The notes under the pieces: model-generated
Seen by the model: the letters and a program-made list of their open reading frames with translations, nothing else
What the model was told of the DNA's origin: nothing
Databases searched by the model: none
Assembly: GCF_026011715.1 (NCBI RefSeq)
Contig: NZ_BRVM01000015.1
Coordinates: 1 to 64,000, forward strand
From: Cytobacillus sp. NCCP-133
Lineage (GTDB): Bacteria > Bacillota > Bacilli > Bacillales > Cytobacillaceae
Length of the DNA: 64,000 nucleotides
Reading direction: 5' to 3'
Shown: positions 15,751-25,055 of the stretch, in pieces
Layout of the letters: each line of letters opens with the position of its first letter
Numbering within the stretch: the stretch's first letter is position 1
Translations under genes and position numbers: made by a program

Positions 15751-16761
15751 ATGACTAAAGATGCTCAACCCTTCATTCCATTTATATATAAACTGGCAGC
15801 AGGCTTCGTTATTTTTGCCGGCATGTTTGTGGCTGCTTGTGTGTTTGGTGCAGCGGATGTTACGGTCAGAGATGTTTGGCTGGCGCTTACTTCTAATGCT
15901 TCAGGAGAAAAAATTTCCATTATTCGCGAAATCCGTCTGCCCCGTGAAATGGCTGCCATTTTTGTCGGAGCTGCTCTTAGCGTTTCCGGGGCCATCATGC
16001 AAGGAATGACAAGAAACCCTCTTGCTGATCCGGGGCTGCTTGGATTAACGGCTGGTGCAAATGCCGCACTTGCATTAACTCTTGTTCTTATTCCTTCAGC
16101 AAATTACATAGGGATCCTTTTCGCCTGCTTTATCGGTGCCGCTGTCGGAGCTCTATTGGTTTTCGGCATTGGCGCCATGAAAAAAGGCGGTTTTTCTCCT
16201 ATCCGGATTGTTTTGGCCGGAGCTGCGGTTTCTGCCTTCCTTTTTGCAATCGCAGAAGGTATCGGCATCTATTTTAAGATTTCAAAAGATGTCAGCATGT
16301 GGACTGCAGGCGGACTCGTCGGCACATCCTGGACCCAGCTGCAAGTAATTGTTCCAGTTATCTCAATTGGCATACTCGTTTCCCTTTTTATGTCCAAGCA
16401 GCTTACTATTTTAAGCTTAAATGAAGAAGTTGCTGTAGGCTTGGGCCAAAATACAACTCGAATTAAAACCATCCTGTTCATCCTAGTTACCCTGCTTGCA
16501 GGCGCTTCCGTTGCACTGGTCGGCAATATGGCGTTCATCGGATTAATGGTGCCTCATATTGTGCGTGCTATTGTCGGTACCGATTACCGTTTTATTCTTC
16601 CCATGTCCGCCCTTACAGGAGCTGCATTGATGCTTCTGGCCGACACACTCGGCAGAACCATCAATGCTCCTTACGAAACACCCGTAGCGGCTATTATTGC
16701 AGTAATAGGGCTTCCTTTCTTTCTGTTCATCGTACATAAAGGAGGTAAGGCATTCTCATGA
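15751..16761 (+). CDS. fhuB: Siderophore ABC permease (FhuB type)
   Basis: 336 residues with about nine to ten membrane segments in the FecCD/BtuC fold. The QGMTRNPLADPGLLG motif near residue 85 and an EEVAVGLG-type coupling region near 225 are typical of iron-siderophore permeases. It should form a heterodimer with the next gene. Its ribosome-binding site is weak (GATGAGAG), possibly because the upstream repeat replaced native sequence. It overlaps fhuG by ATGA. Confidence 0.9.
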   Translation: MTKDAQPFIPFIYKLAAGFVIFAGMFVAACVFGAADVTVRDVWLALTSNASGEKISIIREIRLPREMAAIFVGAALSVSGAIMQGMTRNPLADPGLLGLTAGANAALALTLVLIPSANYIGILFACFIGAAVGALLVFGIGAMKKGGFSPIRIVLAGAAVSAFLFAIAEGIGIYFKISKDVSMWTAGGLVGTSWTQLQVIVPVISIGILVSLFMSKQLTILSLNEEVAVGLGQNTTRIKTILFILVTLLAGASVALVGNMAFIGLMVPHIVRAIVGTDYRFILPMSALTGAALMLLADTLGRTINAPYETPVAAIIAVIGLPFFLFIVHKGGKAFS

Positions 16762-17765
16762 TCCAGCCAGAGTTAGTAAAAAAACAGCGGATTTTAATTG
16801 GAATTTTATCAGCGCTTATTATGATAACCATTGTTATTGGGATGGGGTTAGGCTATGCCTCCCTTTCATATGACCGCTTGATCCCGACGATCCTGGGACA
16901 GGGCACTTTTAAAGAAGAATTCGTGTTATTTTCGATTCGGCTGCCTCGGGTATTTATCACTGTACTCGCCGGCATGGCACTTGCATTGTCCGGTGCCATT
17001 TTACAAGGAATAACTCGCAATGATCTGGCGGACCCGGGCATCATTGGCATAAACTCCGGTGCCGGTGTTGCTATAGCCGTTTTCTTTCTGTTCTTCCCGA
17101 TAGAAGCTGGCTCTTTCATCTACATGCTGCCGCTATGCGCATTTTTCGGCGCTCTCATTACAGCCATTCTGATCTATGCTTTTTCCTATAAAAAAAGTGA
17201 AGGGCTTCAGCCTGTAAAAATGGTGCTGGTTGGGGTCGGCTTTTCCATGGCACTTTCAGGTGTCATGCTTGTCCTAATCTCATCCGCTGAAAGAGAGAAA
17301 GTCGATTTCATTGCTAAATGGCTATCAGGGAATATCTGGGGGACGGATTGGCCATTCATCTGGGCACTCCTTCCTTGGCTTCTTCTGCTTATTCCATTTA
17401 CTTTGTATAAAGCAAATCGTTTGAATCTCTTAAGCCTAAATGAGCCTGTCGCCATTGGAATAGGTGTATCGATTGAAAAAGAACGGATCATCCTTCTGCT
17501 TACCGCTGTTGCTTTGGCAGCTTCAGCTGTGTCTGTAACTGGCGGAATTGCCTTTATAGGCTTAATTGCGCCGCATATGGCTAAAGCACTTGTCGGACCG
17601 CGCAACCAGCTGTTTATTCCGATTGCTATTCTTTTGGGAGGATGGCTTCTATTATTCGCCGACACGCTTGGCCGAAACCTCGTAGATCCAGACGGACTTC
17701 CGGCTGGCATCATGGTCGCACTCATAGGGGCTCCTTATTTTATGTATTTATTATTGAAAAAATAA
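16758..17765 (+). CDS. fhuG: Siderophore ABC permease (FhuG type)
   Basis: 335 residues, second FecCD-family permease subunit, with the QGITRNDLADPGIIG motif near residue 84 and a LNEPVAIGIG coupling segment. It overlaps fhuB by 4 nt (translationally coupled), and AAAGGAGG lies within the fhuB end. It is the last gene of the Fur-controlled operon. Confidence 0.9.
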   Translation: MIQPELVKKQRILIGILSALIMITIVIGMGLGYASLSYDRLIPTILGQGTFKEEFVLFSIRLPRVFITVLAGMALALSGAILQGITRNDLADPGIIGINSGAGVAIAVFFLFFPIEAGSFIYMLPLCAFFGALITAILIYAFSYKKSEGLQPVKMVLVGVGFSMALSGVMLVLISSAEREKVDFIAKWLSGNIWGTDWPFIWALLPWLLLLIPFTLYKANRLNLLSLNEPVAIGIGVSIEKERIILLLTAVALAASAVSVTGGIAFIGLIAPHMAKALVGPRNQLFIPIAILLGGWLLLFADTLGRNLVDPDGLPAGIMVALIGAPYFMYLLLKK

Positions 17766-17781
17766 TTTTTCCTTTATCAGT

Positions 17782-17810
17782 AAGGCTGCATTCCTGGATG
17801 CAGCCTTTTA
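17782..17810 (+). terminator. Terminator of the fhu operon
   Basis: The 10-bp stem AAGGCTGCAT with ATGCAGCCTT around TCCTGG is followed by TTT. Confidence 0.85.
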
Positions 17811-17948
17811 ACCTTGATTTCCTATTTAGCACTCCTTACCATAAAAGAGGACATTTACTTGACATTCTATCGCGACATTAAGGTTATCCTCACTATAAAC
17901 AGGGAATGGAAGTAAGTGAATCATCCATAGGAAAGGACTTAATTTTCC

Positions 17949-18647
17949 ATGGTTTATTTTTTAACATCCATCTTCATTTTCTTTATCCTTTACGGTATAC
18001 TCCCCACTGTGATTATACGAAAGCTAAATTGGGGGATTGTAAAAGAAATAGCAGAGCCAAACGCTATTGCGTTAACCTTTGATGATGGTCCTGATCCCCG
18101 CTATACTGCCCGCCTTCTCGATGTCTTAAAGAAGCATCATGTTAAGGCAACCTTTTTTGTCGTCGGGGAAAAGGCAGCACAAGGGCAAGAGCTGCTAAAA
18201 AGAATGCATGCAGAAGGCCACGCAATCGGCATCCATCACTACCGGCACATTTCAAGCTGGATCTTGGGACCGGTCTCGTTAAAAAAACAGCTGATCCGGA
18301 CGAAGCAAATGATTGAAAAAACGGTAAATGATGAGGTCATTCTTTACCGGCCTCCATGGGGGCATTTCAATTTATTTTCCCTTTGGATCGCCAGGAACTA
18401 TGAAATCATTATGTGGGCTGGCATATTTAAGGATTGGAAGGTCAAGCATATTCGGGCGGATTTTTCGGAGGTTTTAGCGAAGGCATCCAAACCAGGGAGG
18501 ATTTTTCTGCTTCATGACAGTGGTAAAACCTTGGGCGCTGACGCTAATGCTCCTGAGTATATGATCCGCCATTTGGATGATTATCTTCAGCAGGCAGCAG
18601 AAAAAGGGATATGCTTTGTTTCTTTAAAAACAGGAAATCGGGAGTAG
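17949..18647 (+). CDS. Membrane-anchored polysaccharide deacetylase (NodB domain)
   Basis: 232 residues: an N-terminal membrane segment (about 3-22), then a carbohydrate esterase 4 domain. TFDDGPD carries catalytic/metal Asp45-Asp46, HHYRH (96-100) supplies the metal His pair, and RPPWG and LLHD are the later motifs. It probably removes N- or O-acetyl groups from a cell-envelope glycan outside the membrane. It heads an operon with a DedA protein (7 nt) and a UgtP-like glycosyltransferase. A TTGACA at 17859-17864 may belong to its promoter. Confidence 0.85.
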   Translation: MVYFLTSIFIFFILYGILPTVIIRKLNWGIVKEIAEPNAIALTFDDGPDPRYTARLLDVLKKHHVKATFFVVGEKAAQGQELLKRMHAEGHAIGIHHYRHISSWILGPVSLKKQLIRTKQMIEKTVNDEVILYRPPWGHFNLFSLWIARNYEIIMWAGIFKDWKVKHIRADFSEVLAKASKPGRIFLLHDSGKTLGADANAPEYMIRHLDDYLQQAAEKGICFVSLKTGNRE

Positions 18648-18654
18648 TCTTGCG

Positions 18655-19242
18655 ATGGGTACGGAAACACTTATTGAATTTATTTCTTCATACGGGTATT
18701 GGATCATTTTTTTATTTCTATTTTTCGGGATTGTCGGCATACCGGCTCCAGAGGAATCGCTGTTATTCCTGATTGGTGTATTAATCGGAAATCACAAGCT
18801 TGCCTTTGGGCTGTCTGCTTTCAGCGCTGAGATGGGTGCGTTGCTTGGCATGCTTACAGCTTATTGGATCGGCAAAAATGCCGGAAAGCCTTTCCTAAAA
18901 AAGTATGGTAAGTATATTGGCATAACGGAAGAACGATGGAAAAAGGCCGAGAAAAGCTACCTAAATGATCATCGGCTGATGATATTTGCCGGTTTCTATA
19001 TGCCTGGCATACGCCAAATAAGCCCGTATTTTGCAGGCATTTCAAAAGTTCCATTTCATCGGTACTTCCTTTATTCCCTGGCGGGCTCTCTTTGCTGGGT
19101 GGTCCCCATAATCGGAGCCGGATATTTTGCAGGAGACCTCTTTCACATTAATCCTAAATACGCCCCCTTTCTTGGGGTGCTGTTATTAGTGATTTTCTTA
19201 ATCTACATGCTTTTTAAATATGTAAAAAATAAAATAAAGTAA
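18655..19242 (+). CDS. DedA-family (VTT domain) membrane protein
   Basis: 195 residues with four to five membrane or re-entrant segments. It shows the DedA signature region: Glu in PAPEES near residue 33 and GFYMPGIRQISPYFAG near 120-135. Members of the family flip phospholipids or undecaprenyl phosphate across the membrane, which fits an operon with a deacetylase and a lipid-type glycosyltransferase. CGGGAG lies before the ATG. Confidence 0.85.
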   Translation: MGTETLIEFISSYGYWIIFLFLFFGIVGIPAPEESLLFLIGVLIGNHKLAFGLSAFSAEMGALLGMLTAYWIGKNAGKPFLKKYGKYIGITEERWKKAEKSYLNDHRLMIFAGFYMPGIRQISPYFAGISKVPFHRYFLYSLAGSLCWVVPIIGAGYFAGDLFHINPKYAPFLGVLLLVIFLIYMLFKYVKNKIK

Positions 19243-19258
19243 GGAAAGGAGGGCCAAT

Positions 19259-20407
19259 ATGAAAGTTCTGGTGCTTCCATTATTCCAATTTCCCACCGGG
19301 CATTTAAAAGTTGCCGAAACGATCGAGGAACATGTCCTGGAACAATATCCTGATGCGGACATTAAAATAGTCGATTTTTTAAGCTATTGCAGTGTAAAAC
19401 TGGAGAAACTTGTGTCAGGAATTTATCTAAAAGGATTTCTCGGAGCCCCTTTTCTTTACAGGGCTTTATACTACACCATCATGTACAAGCAGCATCCATT
19501 TAAAATGCAGCCTGATTTGCAGGTGTTATCCTATTACTTTGAAAGAAAAATGCAGAAATTCCTTGAAACGGAAAAGCCAGATCTTATATTTTGCACCCAT
19601 TCCTTTCCATCCGGAATCATTAGCTCATTAAAACAAAAAGGGGGTTACCAGCGCTTTACAGCGGTGAATGTATATACAGACTTTTTTATTAATGATATAT
19701 GGGGCAAGCATGGGATTGACTACCATTTCGTTCCCCATCACGAAGCAATGCAAAAATTAATAAGCAAACATCATCTTTCTGGTGAAAGTATTTTTGTCAC
19801 AGGTATTCCTGTAAGCACAACGTATCAGTTTCCCTCACCTTATGAAACAGAACGGATTCGCCATGTTCTGGTTGCCGGGGGAAACAGCGGCTTACTGGAT
19901 TCATTCGATCTAATTAGTGCAATGCAAAAACTTCCTCATATTCAATTCAGGATTCTTTGCGGAAATAATGAAGAACTCTTCGGGGAACTTCGAAAGCTGC
20001 ATTCCGAGCAAATAGTACCGATTGGTTATATCCATGATCCTGATGAATTGAACAAGCTATATGACGAAGCGGATGCCATCATGACCAAACCAGGCGGCGT
20101 TACCATAAGTGAAGCCCTTCAAAAAAGGCTGCCCATTCTGATTCACACTTCCCTTCCAGGGCAAGAGGAAATCAACTTGGATTTTCTGCTGGAAAAAAGG
20201 CTTGTGATCGTCATCAATAATGACCAAGTGATTAAACAGCTTAAGGATGAGGCAGCCATTCTGGCTTTAAGGACAAACATCGATGCCTATCTAAAAGAAA
20301 TCACTTGTCCGCTTGAGACTGCCATACACGCCGCAATTAAAGGTACAGGCAGAAAAAATGCAGAGCCAGTTCATTCATTAAAAGCCATTCCTACCGTATA
20401 TCATTAA
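19259..20407 (+). CDS. UgtP/MGDG-synthase-like glycosyltransferase
   Basis: 382 residues in the GT28 family. The N-terminal MGDG-synthase domain begins FPTGHLKVAET (Rossmann-like), and the C-terminal nucleotide-sugar domain contains MTKPGGVTISEAL near residue 280. B. subtilis relatives are UgtP, which glucosylates diacylglycerol, and the less studied YkoN. A strong GGAGG lies 6 nt before ATG. The acceptor is probably a membrane lipid; since UgtP normally sits elsewhere, this may be a paralogue. Confidence 0.8.
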   Translation: MKVLVLPLFQFPTGHLKVAETIEEHVLEQYPDADIKIVDFLSYCSVKLEKLVSGIYLKGFLGAPFLYRALYYTIMYKQHPFKMQPDLQVLSYYFERKMQKFLETEKPDLIFCTHSFPSGIISSLKQKGGYQRFTAVNVYTDFFINDIWGKHGIDYHFVPHHEAMQKLISKHHLSGESIFVTGIPVSTTYQFPSPYETERIRHVLVAGGNSGLLDSFDLISAMQKLPHIQFRILCGNNEELFGELRKLHSEQIVPIGYIHDPDELNKLYDEADAIMTKPGGVTISEALQKRLPILIHTSLPGQEEINLDFLLEKRLVIVINNDQVIKQLKDEAAILALRTNIDAYLKEITCPLETAIHAAIKGTGRKNAEPVHSLKAIPTVYH

Positions 20408-20436
20408 CAGCCTGGAGATTCCAGGCTGTTTTTTTT
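20406..20436 (+). terminator. Terminator of the deacetylase-DedA-glycosyltransferase operon
   Basis: A perfect 11-bp stem (AACAGCCTGGA) with a GAT loop followed by T8. Confidence 0.92.
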
Positions 20437-20539
20437 GCATACTTTTTCTCAGTGCCGGGCACCATAATAAATTTAGGTTATAGAAACTGCCTCCATTGTC
20501 CATACTTATGATGGAAAATGCATAGAAAGAGGAGTAAAG

Positions 20540-21247
20540 ATGAAAAAGTATACGGTTATTTTATTAAGTGTTATTCTTCTCGCTGGCTGCTCCATGGTAA
20601 AAGACAGCGGGAAAAGCGAAAACAAATTAGAGGTTTCAATTCAGACGCCCCAATCAATCACCCCCCATGAGGAAGTAACTTTAAAAGCAATCGTTACACA
20701 TGGAGACGAAAAAGTAATGGATGCTAATGATGTTGTTTTTGAAATATGGCAATCTGGGCGGAATGACCGGGAAATGCTCAAAGCTGAACACCAGGGCGAT
20801 GGCATTTATTCAGTTAAAAAGAGCTTCCCTGAAAATGGACAATACTATGTTGTAGCCCACGTCACAGCAAGAAATATGCACCGGATGCCGACAAAGCAAG
20901 TCATTGCGGGTACACCTGAAAATACGGTTGTCTTTCAGGAGGAAGAACATCCACATAGCCATGTTTCGATTAACCTGAAAACAGATGGGGCTCTCAAACA
21001 AGATGGGAAAGCTAGAATAACGGCTGAAATCCTGAAGGAAGGCAAGCCTTTAACCAACGCAAATGTTAGCTTTGAAGTCTGGCAGGATGAACAGCAGCAA
21101 TCTGAATATATAGAAGCCTCAGAAAGCATCCCGGGTGAATATCTTGCAAGCAAGTTCTTTTCAAAATCAGGTTCTTACAATATTAAAGTTCATGTAACTA
21201 AAGAAGAAATTCATGAACACCAACTCAGCCAATTAACAGTGAAATAA
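20540..21247 (+). CDS. Lipoprotein with two YtkA/FixH-like domains
   Basis: 235 residues. Signal peptide with lipobox LLAGC and lipid Cys17. Two tandem immunoglobulin-like YtkA domains (about 30-130 and 140-235) share the pattern FEIWQSG / FEVWQDE and end in repeated HVT strands. The HPHSH stretch between them could bind metal (inference). Such proteins sit on the outer face of the membrane; some relatives are linked to copper or haem-oxidase assembly, but no such neighbour is seen here. RBS AGAGGAG. Confidence 0.8.
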   Translation: MKKYTVILLSVILLAGCSMVKDSGKSENKLEVSIQTPQSITPHEEVTLKAIVTHGDEKVMDANDVVFEIWQSGRNDREMLKAEHQGDGIYSVKKSFPENGQYYVVAHVTARNMHRMPTKQVIAGTPENTVVFQEEEHPHSHVSINLKTDGALKQDGKARITAEILKEGKPLTNANVSFEVWQDEQQQSEYIEASESIPGEYLASKFFSKSGSYNIKVHVTKEEIHEHQLSQLTVK

Positions 21248-21280
21248 CAAAAAAAGCTGGACTCTCCAGCTTTTTTTGTT
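21247..21280. terminator. Bidirectional terminator between lipoprotein and membrane-protein genes
   Basis: A perfect stem ACAAAAAAAGCTGGA around CTC gives T-runs on both strands, serving the plus gene ending at 21247 and the minus gene ending at 21280. Confidence 0.9.
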
Positions 21281-21299
21281 CAATCAAACGTTTGATTGA
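21280..21299. repeat. 16-bp palindrome family, copy 2
   Basis: Core AATCAAACGTTTGATT at 21282-21297, a 20-bp perfect palindrome in total. It overlaps the last codons and stop of the minus-strand gene, so it must be tolerated as coding sequence. Confidence 0.9.
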
Positions 21300-22134
21300 T
21301 TTCATCAAGCACGCCTTCGTCATTGAGGATCTCCTCAACAGATGGCCCATCTTGCAGATCATCACTATCCTCCCGGCATCCTACAGTAAAACGGGTATAG
21401 GAATACTCGTATCCATCTCCCATCGTTGAACCTGCTCCCCTTAATTTGATGCAGTGCTCCGGGATTTCTTCACGATTTCCCTTTTCACCAACATAATAAT
21501 ATAAGTCTTCAATCAAGCCTTCACTTTGCGGCAAACCGGTAACAGCATATCCCTTTTTGTTTATGCTAAAAACATCATACTCCCCTTCTGTTTCCGGTTC
21601 CGGGGCATACTCGAACTCATGCAAAATCATCACCTGTCCAATACATCCTTGAGGAATCAGGTACAGATCATTTGTCTTTGCCTCCACTTCGGCTTTTTGA
21701 AGAATCCAAAGCAGGGCCATCGGCAGCAAACCAGCCAATAGAATTGCCGCTGCATTTAAAGCAGCTATTTTCCCGGCTGGCATCACCCGGTCCCATTTTC
21801 GCAGCTCGTCCATCAGGAAGAAAAGCAACGCAGCAAGAAGAGCAAAGAAGGCGAACCCTTTAGTAAAAAAATAAGTGACTGCACCCAGCATCGTATGTAT
21901 AAAAGCAGCTGCTGGAAGCCGCCAGCGGATGAACCTGTTTGTAAGAAATTCAGACAGCAACGAAACCGGAACACCGTAAATGACATTTCCAAATAGACAA
22001 TAGAGGAATATCATGATCAAGACAAAAGAAAACATTTCCCCTTCTGTAAAGAGTAAAAGCAGCCAGAAGCCAAAAGTGAAGACGATGGATGAATAAAGTG
22101 CTGTTTTTAATTTGGATAATAGCATCAGCATCAC
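21280..22134 (-). CDS. Membrane protein with DUF6843-like C-terminal domain
   Basis: 284 residues: four to five hydrophobic segments in the first 150 residues, then a soluble domain starting around LIPQGCIGQVMI that resembles DUF6843 proteins. The C-terminus is acidic (SDDLQDGPSVEEIL). AAGGGGTG precedes the start. Function unknown; the family call is tentative. Confidence 0.65.
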   Translation of the reverse strand: MMLMLLSKLKTALYSSIVFTFGFWLLLLFTEGEMFSFVLIMIFLYCLFGNVIYGVPVSLLSEFLTNRFIRWRLPAAAFIHTMLGAVTYFFTKGFAFFALLAALLFFLMDELRKWDRVMPAGKIAALNAAAILLAGLLPMALLWILQKAEVEAKTNDLYLIPQGCIGQVMILHEFEYAPEPETEGEYDVFSINKKGYAVTGLPQSEGLIEDLYYYVGEKGNREEIPEHCIKLRGAGSTMGDGYEYSYTRFTVGCREDSDDLQDGPSVEEILNDEGVLDEINQTFD

Positions 22135-22256
22135 CCCTTAAGAATTGTGAATTTCTTCACATATATTGTAACATGAAAAGGAGGTTATCCCTATAAACAC
22201 TGTGGAAAAAACAGGCTAAATCATCCATTAAAGTAAGAAAAAGCTGCTCTTCAAAA

Positions 22257-22360
22257 TTTATGCACCACTTTCACCGATATACGCACCACTTTTTCCATTT
22301 TTGACTCAATCTCGTTCACTTATGCGTAACTTTCCGATTTTATGCACCACTTCCCATTCC
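22257..22360. repeat. Intergenic array A, 20-21-bp period
   Basis: Units begin at about 22259, 22280, 22301 (degenerate), 22321 and 22341. The best ones read TATGCACCACTTTC. The array lies between the anti-sigma-like gene and the promoter side of the membrane-protein gene; nothing else is seen in 22135-22425. Confidence 0.7.
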
Positions 22361-22425
22361 ACCATCTGTTATATGTACTAAGATTAATCTTAATAATGAA
22401 AAAACCTGCTCCAGCAGGAAACAGG

Positions 22426-23238
22426 TCATTCACTTTTTCTCACTCCGATTAGAAACCCTTCATAGATTTGTTCCATTCTGTTTTTTCTTTCGGTTCCCCA
22501 ATCGACATTCAAATGGGCCACCACTCCAAGATTTTCAGCAGGAAATGTTCCGCTCCTTGGGGTGGAATAGATATTATCCTTATCCATTTGGAATGGCTGC
22601 GGCTCCACACTGACATGTTTGTCCATGACCTTTGTAATCATGCCGCTCTCTTTATCAATCTCCACCGTCACCTGAAGCCTCACGTCTGCAGTTTCCGTTT
22701 TAAGATCCCGATACACCGTCTTAATCGGTACATCCCCTTCCGATTCTCCATACGTGAACATGATCTCACCCGTATCTTTATCCAGGATATCAACCACCGT
22801 AAATCCATCCTTTATTTTCCGGTCAACCACCACATCCGTTTTCTGATTTGGTATTTCAAAATACAGATCTTGCAATGCCACTTGGTGTAATCCCAATGAA
22901 GGGTCATCTAATTGATCTGTTTCCGGTATATCAACACCCGGCTGCTCGGAAGCATTTTGCGGACTCCCTTTCTCTTCTCCAAACATCTCCAGACCGACAA
23001 TACCCAAAATGAATATAGCTGCAGCCGTTAAAACACTGGCCCACGATCTTTTCATTATCCTTCCCCACCTTTTTCGCCGGCTGTACTGAGCGGAAAACTG
23101 CCGAATCTCCTGATGCATTTCATCCTGAAGCTTGCGTGGCAAGAGCGGCTTTGGCATCGACTTTAATTCATCCAGAATTTTTTCATTGTCCCTGTGGTAA
23201 AAAGGGCGTCTAATCCATAAAACGCAGAAGGAGATCAT
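22426..23238 (-). CDS. Single-pass anti-sigma-factor-like protein
   Basis: 270 residues with a cytoplasmic N-terminal segment, a membrane helix (about 68-88, WASVLTAAAIFILGIVG) and a large outer domain. This layout, with the ILDELKSMPKPLLP start region, resembles anti-sigma/sporulation-type membrane proteins. No sigma-factor gene is adjacent. No ribosome-binding site precedes the ATG at 23238 and the frame abuts a decayed gene, so the true start may lie inside, or an upstream partner was lost. Function is inferred only from layout. Confidence 0.6.
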   Translation of the reverse strand: MISFCVLWIRRPFYHRDNEKILDELKSMPKPLLPRKLQDEMHQEIRQFSAQYSRRKRWGRIMKRSWASVLTAAAIFILGIVGLEMFGEEKGSPQNASEQPGVDIPETDQLDDPSLGLHQVALQDLYFEIPNQKTDVVVDRKIKDGFTVVDILDKDTGEIMFTYGESEGDVPIKTVYRDLKTETADVRLQVTVEIDKESGMITKVMDKHVSVEPQPFQMDKDNIYSTPRSGTFPAENLGVVAHLNVDWGTERKNRMEQIYEGFLIGVRKSE

Positions 23239-23979
23239 GATGCTAAAAAAGTTTTCGCTGCCATACTTGGTGTTGGTGTTCTGCTCATATTCATTCTCTT
23301 TTTCCGGAATGGAATCATACTGGATTCAATCGGCATTCATCTGGAGAACCCTTTTTCAAAAAAGGTTGATATTCCCGCTGACTATTCTCGAGCTGACCGC
23401 AATCAAAACGGCATCGCCGATCCAATTGATGTAGTCATGGCCGCGAGAAAAGAAGTGGAGCAGCGCACGCCTTATAAAAGCGCCTATTATGCCGGGGGAT
23501 ACCCTCCTGATGAAGAAGGTGTTTGTAAAGATGTAATCTGGCGGGGATTTAACGGGGCATCAATTACAATCAAAGATCTTATCGACATGGATATTGCAGA
23601 AAACACGGACTTATATTAGCGCGTAAACGGCAAACCGGATCCGAACATCGATTTCAGGCGTGTCCCCAATCAAAATGTGTATTTCAGCCGGTACGCAAAA
23701 GCTTTAACCACGAAGCTTATTCCTTGAGACCCAAATAACCTTCAGCAATGGCAGCCCGGCGATATCGTTGTTTTCCTTTCTCCCAAGTTTGACCATGTCG
23801 CCATCATATCTGACAAACGGACAAAAGATGGCATTCCTTACGTCATCCATAACTCCACACCTTTTGCGGCCGAAGTGAAGCTATCTTCCTTTAACACACC
23901 CATTACGGCGCATTATAGATGGAATTTTCGAAAAAACACGCCTGCCCTGCCGCGAAGCAGAAGCAGGCGTGTTTATTGA
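23237..23979 (+). pseudogene. Decayed DUF1287 (YijF-like) protein gene
   Basis: A good AAGGAG-ATG start at 23237 goes out of frame after an A6 run (23245-23250); one extra A would restore a membrane-anchored DUF1287 protein. The downstream frame contains family segments (ADRNQNGIADPIDVV, GDIVVFLSPKFDHVAIISD). It is further broken by TAG at 23617-23619 and TGA at 23725-23727. The family looks like NlpC/P60-related secreted hydrolases. Three lesions make sequencing error an unlikely full explanation. Confidence 0.85.
23934..23977. terminator. Bidirectional terminator, DUF1287 remnant and tenA
   Basis: AACACGCCTGC pairs with GCAGGCGTGTT around a 17-nt loop. The minus strand has a T6 run (for tenA), the plus strand a weaker one. 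Confidence 0.75.
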
Positions 23980-24017
23980 TAACCATCTGCCTGGTTTTCG
24001 AACCAATTTCCGTTTTT

Positions 24018-24707
24018 TTATCGTGCTGCTACCGTATTGCCTGCTGGCCACTCCTCACAGGTGTAAGCCATCTCCCAGAATCCAAGCTCCAGCTGGCAGC
24101 TTTTGCGATAGGCATCCTTCATTCGCTGCCTTTCTTCTGGAGATGCCGCATCCGCAAGCTCATCCAAACGATTCCTCATATTCATGGTAACTGTTTCAAC
24201 CCTTAAATTTGCATAGAAAGAAATCCATGGGTAAAAAGGATGGTCCTCCTGCGGCTCATATTGCTTCATGAGCTCAAGCCCGATTTCCCAATAAGTCCAA
24301 GGGCAAGGCAATAGTGCAGCCAGAATTTCACCCATCCCGCCTGTATGGGCATGGTACATCATATGCTTCACATAATGGTCTGCCGTCGGAGAAAGCGGGA
24401 AGCCCTGAAGCGCTTCATATTCTACACCAATCTGCTGGCAGAAGTTATGATGAGGGTGGATTTCGCTGTTCAGTACAAATTCAATTTGCTGATTGAAATA
24501 AGCAATATCCTTCCGCTCAGGAGACTTGGAAATGGCGATTCCGTATATATGCATAAAAGCATTCAAATACTCATAATCGGCTTTAATATAATGGGCCAGC
24601 GCCTCTTTCGGCACATCCCCTCTCCCAATTCCCTGTACAAACGGATGCTGAAAAATAAGCTGAAATAAATCATCATTCTCTTTGCGTAGAATTTCTGTAA
24701 AAGTCAT
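24018..24707 (-). CDS. tenA: Aminopyrimidine aminohydrolase / thiaminase II (TenA)
   Basis: 229 residues of all-helical TenA fold. The catalytic Cys is Cys135 (LLPCPW), the same number as in B. subtilis TenA, and the conserved Glu-rich helix ELGFWEM is at 207-213. It hydrolyses aminomethyl- or formylaminopyrimidine breakdown products of thiamine so that HMP can be salvaged. A TPP riboswitch lies directly upstream. GAGGAGG precedes the ATG and can pair with an upstream CCTCATT, suggesting control of translation. Confidence 0.93.
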   Translation of the reverse strand: MTFTEILRKENDDLFQLIFQHPFVQGIGRGDVPKEALAHYIKADYEYLNAFMHIYGIAISKSPERKDIAYFNQQIEFVLNSEIHPHHNFCQQIGVEYEALQGFPLSPTADHYVKHMMYHAHTGGMGEILAALLPCPWTYWEIGLELMKQYEPQEDHPFYPWISFYANLRVETVTMNMRNRLDELADAASPEERQRMKDAYRKSCQLELGFWEMAYTCEEWPAGNTVAAR

Positions 24708-24767
24708 TAAAATATAGCCTCCTCATTATTCAGAAGCTGCCGGGGAAAAGCATGAGGAAAAAATGAG

Positions 24768-24862
<95 letters not shown>

Positions 24863-25055
24863 TCTTATTGTTTAATTTTTTTCTACCACTTCTATTAACT
24901 AGTTTCGGTGAAGTTGCTTCATACCTGCTTTATGAAACCGCTTTGTCCCGCTTATTTCTCTGAAGTTGCTTCATACTGCTCTCTGCCGCCGCTTCTTTTC
25001 TCCTTCGGCTTCAAACTCTCTGTTCCTCCGTTCAGCAACGCCGCCAACTAAAAAC
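24863..25055. other. Intergenic region with 16-bp direct repeat
   Basis: TGAAGTTGCTTCATAC occurs at 24909-24924 and again at 24961-24976, 52 bp apart. The tenA promoter should lie here on the minus strand, but none is clear by eye. Confidence 0.45.

Noticed and set aside
22257-22360. Possible CRISPR array (repeated 20-bp units)
   Set aside because: Units are directly tandem without spacers, degenerate, and no cas gene is near.
24863-25055. Direct repeats TGAAGTTGCTTCATAC as a fifth 20-bp array
   Set aside because: The copies are 52 bp apart, which does not fit the 20-bp period; left as a simple repeat.
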